Positions 58,074-64,000 of a stretch of DNA of 64,000 nucleotides are shown here, one piece after another (position 1 is the stretch's first letter; every line of letters starts with the position of its first letter). Location: the NCBI GenBank assembly GCA_033816765.1, contig CM066295.1:2914001-2978000 (forward strand), in the 5' to 3' direction. This DNA is from Nothopassalora personata (Eukaryota; Ascomycota; Dothideomycetes; Mycosphaerellales; Mycosphaerellaceae). The notes under the pieces were generated by a model. It was not told where the DNA came from. It saw only the letters and a program-made list of their open reading frames with translations, and did not search any database. A program made the position numbers and the translations under genes.

Positions 58074-58612
58074 ATGTCTTCTTCTTCCTATAAACGCCGT
58101 TAACGACTTACTCTAGATACTGAAATTTCTAGTATCGAAATAGCTCTATATACAAATTGTTAGAAGTCTCGATCCTCGGGCGTAGTAGTAAAGTGTATCG
58201 TAGGTTCTCGGTCTAGGAAGTGTTCGGCCTATATTCGAAAAGGCTATAAGGATTGCGATGTACGTCTTTCTCGTCCGGAGTAGGAACGTCTTCGCGATTC
58301 GCGCGATAATCTTAAGCTAGAACTTAAGAGGATTAAAGAGGAGGAGGTGCGGCTAAAGATACGCAAGATCCGTCTTCGGAAACAGCTACGACTAGCTAAG
58401 CGTCGCACCGATAATGCCGTCGCTAAGGAGTTAGAGGAGCTCGAGGAGGAAGAGGCGCGCGAGGAACTAGCGTCTCTTAAGCGGGCGTCGGGGGTAGAGG
58501 TGTCGCCTTCGCTAGTTTCTTTCTCGGATATCCTAGAGATGCCCGTAAATAACTAGGCGGCGCTTTCTAGAGCGGAGCCTTAGGGCGAGTCCTTAGGGGT
58601 AGAGACTTATTA
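58074..58612 (+). pseudogene. antisense cysteine-cluster/coiled-coil ORF of A3, RIPed
   Basis: Starts ATG 58074 (MSSSSYKRR). With few RIP stops the frame reads a cysteine cluster (YTNC; KCIVGS; RKCSAYIRKGYKDCDV) and then a long basic coiled coil (LRDSRDNLKLELKRIKEEE, IRKIRLRKQLRLAKRRTDNA), with 58347-58556 still open. It aligns with the intact GyN gene over CIV, C-S-x-C/Y-x-RKGY, CDV, ERLRD and LRKQLRLA. Opposite in orientation to pol and close to the 3' LTR, as in A2. The last codons after 58556 are uncertain because TAG may be a mutated codon. Confidence 0.75.
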
Positions 58613-58652
58613 GGGTATTTATTTATAAGTTGTGTCCCTATTCTTATTAATC

Positions 58653-58726
58653 GGCTAGGTAGCTTAGTAGTAGAGCGTAAGCTGTCTATACTCTTAAGGT
58701 CGTAGGTTCGATTCCTACCCTAGTCG
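58653..58726 (+). tRNA. tRNA-like sequence (degenerate) inside A3
   Basis: 74 bases that fold as a tRNA: acceptor GGCTAGG pairs with CCTAGTC (one G-T pair); D-stem GCTT/GAGC; T-arm GTAGG TTCGATT CCTAC, perfect. The A-box-like TAGCTTAGTAG and B box GGTTCGATTCC are both present. The anticodon arm (TAAGC...CTTA) pairs only partly and has a 9-base loop, so no anticodon can be assigned; resemblance to tRNA-Lys(CUU) is weak. It could be a dead tRNA gene, a captured tRNA or a SINE head. It is not at the matching site of A2. Confidence 0.55.
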
Positions 58727-58789
58727 CTCGTCGGCCGATAGATCGATTATCGTTAGTTATGTCGGCGGACCTATTTTTAGTATTGTTAG

Positions 58790-61700
58790 ATCTTTTACTA
58801 ACAGTTTTGTAGGTTTTATTTTAGTTCCTAGGTATTTTCTAATTTGTCGTATCCTTTCTATTTAATAAGGTATTGCTAACCTTTCTTATCTAGGATTTTT
58901 TCGACTTTAAATTCGTTTTCTACTTCTAGCTCGAAATGGAAGCTCTCCTAGTAAGGTGTTTCGGCGTCTACGGGTTCTAACTTAGAGATGTGGAAGACTA
59001 GGTGGATTTTTGCGTCTAGTAGTAGTCGTAGGCGGTAGTTAACTAGTCCTATAACTTTATCGATAAAAAATAGTCCGACCTTAACGTAATCTAGTTTCTT
59101 AGTCTATCTTCTTATTCTTAAGTTTTTTATAAGGAGATAGACCTTATCCCCCTCTTTTAGTAGAGGTGCTATTTTTCTTATGTCCTACCGTTATTAAGAC
59201 AGTTTTTATTATGCATCTTCGATCGCCTTACGTGTTTCTTTATGTACTTCCTTAAGAGTATCCGTCGTTACGATTGCTCTTTCGGCTTATAGGTAAGATC
59301 CGGGTGTTCTAAATAGGTTAGGATCTTTACTAAAGTTCGTATATATAGAATAGTGTCGTTAAAGTTGTCTCCGATTTATAGTTGTTTAGTACAATCTACG
59401 CTATTAGTAGTAATGAAACCTAGTTGTCTTATACGTAGTTAATATAGTGTCGTAGGTATTATTCGAGTGTTTAATTTATCCTCTCCGTTTATCTGTCTAT
59501 TTCTAGATAATATGCTGTTAATAGCTTATGTCTTATTCTAATCGTTCCTATAAGCGTTTTCTAGTAGTTCGATATAAATAGCTTATCTCTATCCGTTATA
59601 AACGTTTAAGGGAATCCGTAGTATCGGATAAGTCTATCTAGTACGAGGTATCTGAGCTGCTCTACATTGTATGTTTCCGATGTAGGAATAAAGTATGCGT
59701 ATTTTATAAGTCTATTAACTATAACTAGTATTATGTCGTATAGTTGTTTCGTGATTTAATCCCTTAACGGTAGGAGTTTTATAATAAAGTCTATTGTAAC
59801 TTCGTCCTATAGTTTTGTCGGTAGTATCCTAAACTATAGGTAACCGTATTTTGCATGTCTCGTAGCCTTATTTCGTTAGCAGTATACGTATTGTTTAATG
59901 TAGCGTAACACCTTAAGTCTTATCTATAGGAATGAGAAACTACGTTATATCAGGTCTATTGTCTTTAAAGTTCTAGGGTGTCTATAAGTTAGTCCGTTAT
60001 AATGTTGTCGTATACATTCTTCTTCTCGATCCTTTAGTACCTAGTATTTTCCTTACGATATAGGGAATTGTTCGTCCTTATCGCCTAATATCCGTACGAT
60101 GTTATTAAATTCTCTTATGTTAGTACTAAGACTTCCGTCGGGGTTCGTCTTTAGTATTTTATATTATACTAGTTCTTTTCCTTCTATATAGTCGCTTCTT
60201 CGGCTTAGCGCGTCGGCGCGGCTATTCTCTCGTCCTAGAGTATATTTAATTTCGAACTTATACTATCCTAGTAGCTCCGACTAGCGGGCTTACCTTCGGG
60301 TAAGTTCTTTCGTCGTCGTAAAGTACGTAAGATTCTTATAGTTAGAAAGAATCGTTAACTTCGGTAGGCCCTCGACATATACTCTCTAATGTTATATAGT
60401 AGTAATAATAGCTAGAAGCTCTTTATTATAGATGTCGTAGTTCTATTCCGCTATAGTTATTTTCCGGGAGTAATAGGCTACTAGGTGTCTCTACCTATCG
60501 TATGTCTATGTTAGATACGCGTCTATTACTATATTAGACGCATCGGTCTCGATGTAGGCTTCCTTACTACTATCGAATAGTCGAAGCGTAGGGGCTAAAG
60601 CGCATTATTCCTTAAGTTTCTTAAATGCTTCAATCTATTCCTTTCCCTATCTCTAAGTAACGTCCTTTCTCGTAAGTATCGTTATTAGTGCTACTGTCTT
60701 TAAATAATCCTTAATGAATTTCCGGTTATAGTTTGCTAGTCTAAGGAATAATTGTACGTCCTTAACTGTTTTTAGTTCTAGCTATTCTCTAATTAACTAT
60801 GTTTTCGTAGGGTCGATCGTTATCCCTATAGTGCTAATAATAAAGCCTAAGAATTTAACTTCTTTCTTATAGAATTCGCATTTCTCGGGTACTGTCTTAA
60901 ATCCTAAACGCGTAAGTCGTTCGAATATATCCTAGACTTGCTTTATGTAATTCTAAAGGGATCCTTTCGTATAGACTAGTATGTCGTCTATATAAGCGAT
61001 AACGTATACGTCGAGTAGGTCTCTAAGTGTTTCGTTAATAAGGTCCTAATAGGATACGAGTACGTTAGTTAATCCTATTAGCATAACTAAGAATTCGTAA
61101 AGTCCGTATCTTATTCTAAAAGCGGTTTTCTATTCTTCTCCTTCTACTATCCGTATAGCGTAGAAGGCATCTCGTAGGTTAATCTTCGTGTACTAGTCTA
61201 ATCCGGTTAATCTATCTTATACTTCTTCGATGTTAGGTAGCGGGTATCGGTTCTTAATTATAATCTCGTTTAACTTCCTATAGTCTTATACGAGTCGTAA
61301 CTTCCCGTTTGCTTTTAGAACGAACATGTATAGAGTTCCTATACTTAAGGTGGATATTCTTATCTATCCTTTAGCTAGCTTCTCCTTTAGCTATTCTCGT
61401 AGGGTCTATAGCTCTTTCTTAGACATTTAATATAGGGGTCCCTATAGAGGCTCTTTCCCTAGCTAAATGTTTATCTTATAATCCTATAGTTAGTGCTTAG
61501 GTAAGGCATCCTTACCTCTTTCCTCTTTAAAGAGTCGCGACCACTTACGATACTCTTTAGGAATACTTAACTCTAAGATATTAGTATCCTTCGATAGTGC
61601 GTTACTTCTATTACTACTAGTAACTTCGTAACCCGGCGGCCCTACGCTAGTGTCTATCCCGGTCGAAGGTAGTTCTTCTATCCTTCTATTCGGCGTAAGC

Positions 61701-62182
61701 TATATCCTATTTAGCTATCTCTTTACCTTATCTACTAGCGAACGCTACCGCTACGTAGGCTAAATGTCGATAACGTAGTCGCATTCCCTAAATATAAGTA
61801 CTCCTCTTCTCTAGTCGATTACTAGATTGTGCTTTCTTAACTAAGGCATACCTAGTACGATATTATAACTAGCTATGTTAGTAACATCTAAGATAAGCTC
61901 CTCGTAGTGCCGTTAGATAGTAAGTAGTAGCGGTATCGTCTCGCGCTCCACACTAGGTAAGGATAATCCGTCTACCGCGATTAATTTATAACCCTCTTTC
62001 TTCTTATAGGTAGCGATCCTGTGTCTTATAATAAATGATTCGGAGGTAAAGTTCCCGCTTACTCCGGAATCTATTATAGCATCTGTCTTATGCCCGTTAA
62101 CGATAATCTTAGTTCGAAATACTATTGTCGTTAGTAATACTTAAGCCTTTTCTATATTATATAACTTCCTTCGGTCGCTTAT
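58790..62182 (-). pseudogene. pol: pol of A3, RIPed
   Basis: Protease at 61960-62100, RT about 60680-61440 with AYIDDILV intact at about 60970-61000, RNase H about 60230-60660, integrase about 59080-60180, chromodomain about 58800-58960. Colinear with A2 pol. Gag stop and pol start overlap reads ATAA. RIP stops throughout. Confidence 0.85.
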
Positions 62183-62507
62183 TCCTAGGGAGTCGATCCT
62201 TTTCCCTATTTGTATATAGAACGTTGTGCTTCGTGTCTCGAGGCCTCCGCTTAAACCTAGCGCGAGCCTTTCTATATCTACACCTACATTCGGTAACGTT
62301 CCTAGATCTTCTACGTTTTTAAGTAGAGTACGCGTACGTGTTATACTACGTTACGTAATTTATTCGATATAAATGTTCCTAACGGTATAAGATATCCGGT
62401 TCCTATTATTCGGCTCCCTATTGGTAGTCGTTCTATAATAGCGGTTGCTAGATTCTCGGTTGTTTCTATAAGTAGGTATCCCTAGGCTATGCCTCGTAGG
62501 GTGTCAC
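62179..62507 (-). pseudogene. gag: gag C-terminal fragment of A3
   Basis: Matches the last third of A1 gag (TTEN/ERPPIGSRITGTGYLTPSG region) with RIP changes, then stops abruptly at 62507 at the LINE junction. Confidence 0.75.
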
Positions 62508-62570
62508 ATAACACCTTTAAACTAGGCCCGTCCTCTCACACCCTTATTAGCGGCGGACTTCGGCGTGTTC
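62508..62570. other. patchwork junction resembling two GyD fragments
   Basis: 62510-62538 resembles D2 40771-40799 (28 of about 30 bases), and 62545-62573 shares about 27 bases exactly with D1 28354-28380. The two source sites lie in different genes of GyD. The patch keeps CA at one site where D2 has TA. Confidence 0.7.
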
Positions 62571-64000
62571 GTCGAACACACCGCATTCGAAAGCCCTTAT
62601 CGAGAGCAATCCAACGATCTACAAAGCAGGTTGCTGCCCCAAAAACTAAGAGGTTTCTACCTCATTCAATTTGGAGCAGTTTGAAGTTCTCTTATCCTGT
62701 CTTTCTAGCCCCGGCTGCGGACGACTTCCCCTCCCGGTTTAGCGCTCCCGAAGCCGAACCTGCAACTCAATTCCAACGTTACTTCCTAAGGGAAGAGAAA
62801 TGGACGAAGAACCGATCTTTAATCCCCTAGGGGACAAAGACCAACTCTCCGACCCTTCTACGCCAACCCAGCAATTTTCGAGCATCTTTCTTAACACGAA
62901 TGAAGCGAACAAGATTATGCAAAGAAAATTTATCCCCGTTGTCGGTGCAAAAAGGCCAAGCCCGTTTGTCGAGACCGTATCGGATACATCGCCGCTAAAG
63001 CGCTACGAAGCAGTACGAACGTCCCAATCTAACGCCTTAGAGGCCGAATCCAAGCTTAACGAAGCCTACCAATTGGTAATCGACGCCGCCGCTCTAGCAA
63101 AGGGCGACCGAAAGAGGCAAGACAAGGTCCTCGAACTTGTAGGCCTCTTTAGGGCCTTCCGCGAAGACAAGGCACTCCCGACGGCAACAGCAAAGATTGA
63201 GAAGCAGGTGTACGCCCTAGAAGGGTCAGTCGCTAAGCTTACGAAGCTTATCGACAACAGGAACAACCCTACCGGGACCCAAAAGGGCCAAAACCCAACT
63301 TTCGCAAGTATCCTCTCCGGAGGCGACCCGGCCGTCCGGACCCAAACTACGACACTACGCCAAAACTCCACCCCTCCGACACTAACCTCCTCCCAACCGA
63401 GGGTAGGTCAAACTACTACAAACGGAACCAAGACCGATAGTAGGAAGGCCTATAGAAAGAGGAACGGATGCCGGATCGTCTTCGGTATAGCAAACAATAC
63501 TACCCCTCTCGACATAATCGCTACTCGCGATACGGTGAACCGGGCGTTCTCGGTAGCTAACCTATACCCCGGACACCCAATTCTCCTTGGAACTCGCCTC
63601 TCGGAAAAAGGAAACCTCGTCCTAACACTACGGGACGAGAAAGCAAAGGAAATACTCGAAAAGAACCTTACTCTCCTTAGGACAATTGTCCCTGTCCTTC
63701 AAGTCCTCGAAGACAACTCTTGGCACAAAGTAGTTGTGCACGGAATCGACCCTATTGCCTTTAAAGAGGACGGACCGCAGAAGGTCGCCGCCGAGCTCGT
63801 AGCCTTTAACAAAGGCTTTAACCTCGCAAATACCCCTCTTTGGCTTACGAGCGAAGAAAAGCGCCTATCCCAAATGCAAGGTTCAATGCTACTCGCCTTT
63901 AAAACAAGCGAAGAAGCTACTAAGGCTAGGAAAGATGGCCTTTGGATCGGCGCAAAGCACCTAAGGGTGCAAAGAGCGTTATCGAAAGAAGAGAGAGAAG
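62571..64000 (+). mobile_element. LINE (Tad-like), 5' part, unmutated, runs off the window
   Basis: A 5' leader (about 62571-62799) followed by an intact ORF1 on the plus strand. No RIP. The leader contains an open frame at 62489-62830 that crosses the junction and is probably meaningless. The 3' end and ORF2 are outside. Confidence 0.75.
62800..64000 (+). CDS. LINE ORF1 (Gag-like RNA-binding protein), partial
   Basis: ATG 62800 is the first Met after an in-frame TAG at 62740. The frame stays open for 400 codons to the window end. It begins MDEEPIFNPLGDKDQ, has a helical N-terminal third (ARTS-type Ala/Lys/Glu-rich), a Thr/Pro/Gln-rich linker, and a C-terminal domain with HKVVVHGIDPIAF, LANTPLWLTSEEKR and SMLLAFKTSEEATKARKDG. 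The last block is the pattern seen in ORF1 of Tad1-type fungal LINEs, an RRM-like fold near the zinc knuckles that would follow beyond the window. It coats LINE RNA during target-primed insertion. Intact codon use and lack of RIP indicate a recent copy. Confidence 0.8.
   Translation, partial: MDEEPIFNPLGDKDQLSDPSTPTQQFSSIFLNTNEANKIMQRKFIPVVGAKRPSPFVETVSDTSPLKRYEAVRTSQSNALEAESKLNEAYQLVIDAAALAKGDRKRQDKVLELVGLFRAFREDKALPTATAKIEKQVYALEGSVAKLTKLIDNRNNPTGTQKGQNPTFASILSGGDPAVRTQTTTLRQNSTPPTLTSSQPRVGQTTTNGTKTDSRKAYRKRNGCRIVFGIANNTTPLDIIATRDTVNRAFSVANLYPGHPILLGTRLSEKGNLVLTLRDEKAKEILEKNLTLLRTIVPVLQVLEDNSWHKVVVHGIDPIAFKEDGPQKVAAELVAFNKGFNLANTPLWLTSEEKRLSQMQGSMLLAFKTSEEATKARKDGLWIGAKHLRVQRALSKEERE

Larger units (their letters stand above)
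57597..62507 (-). mobile_element. Ty3/gypsy element A3, RIPed, gag truncated
   Basis: 3' LTR (57597-58000), antisense gene, a tRNA-like sequence, pol and the C-terminal end of gag. Homology to GyA gag stops at 62507, where a patchwork and then a LINE begin. The 5' LTR is not in the window. Confidence 0.88.

Noticed and set aside
58653..58726. Calling the tRNA-like sequence a functional tRNA-Lys
   Set aside because: The anticodon arm does not fold properly and the loop has nine bases; only a tRNA-like label is justified.
62489..62830. 113-codon frame upstream of LINE ORF1
   Set aside because: It starts in A3 gag antisense, crosses the patchwork junction and overlaps ORF1 in another frame.

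Overview
The window looks like a repeat island from a filamentous ascomycete (Pezizomycotina). Almost everything is transposable element. Most copies carry dense C-to-T and G-to-A changes of the CpA-to-TpA type: CAG, CAA and TGG codons have become TAG or TAA, TGC/TGT have become TAC/TAT, and CpG is kept. This is the signature of repeat-induced point mutation (RIP). I see no convincing intact host gene. The likely functional coding units are a few young, unmutated elements.

Family names used here are local. GyA: chromodomain Ty3/gypsy (copies A1-A5). GyC: a second chromodomain gypsy with a ~197-bp LTR. GyD: a very long gypsy with an extra ORF after pol. GyE: gypsy with a 162-bp LTR. GyN: gag-only, non-autonomous. 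CoP: Ty1/copia with a 247-bp LTR. Two LINE pieces are also present.

Layout. 1-3169: unmutated 5' part of A1 (minus), inserted in the 3' end of a RIPed GyC (3170-5548), itself inserted in A5 (5549-8030). 8031-8662 and 24074-24684: two halves of an older, unidentified RIPed gene. Between them lies a split GyC-type LTR containing A2 (8697-23921, target duplication ATATA). A2 holds GyN (12456-14878), full-length CoP-1 (14907-20519) and a solo CoP LTR. 24690-28626: GyD copy D1, cut by A4 (28627-31282), cut in turn by D2 (31283-44698 and 57510-57596). D2 contains three solo LTRs and a LINE end, and its right LTR is split by GyE (44699-57504). GyE contains CoP-2 (51111-57142), which contains a young solo LTR (54413-54825). 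57597-62507: A3, followed by an odd 60-bp patchwork and a young LINE whose ORF1 runs off the window end. Many boundaries are fixed by 5-bp target-site duplications.

The most interesting signals are: (i) an antisense gene for a cysteine-rich, coiled-coil protein at the 3' end of A2, A3, GyC and the gag-only GyN, intact in GyN; (ii) an 8-nt pairing between LTR and primer-binding site that changes together across families, pointing to Tf1-like self-priming; (iii) a ~985-codon sense ORF downstream of pol in GyD; (iv) a tRNA-like sequence inside A3; (v) a LINE 5' junction built from fragments resembling distant GyD sequence.
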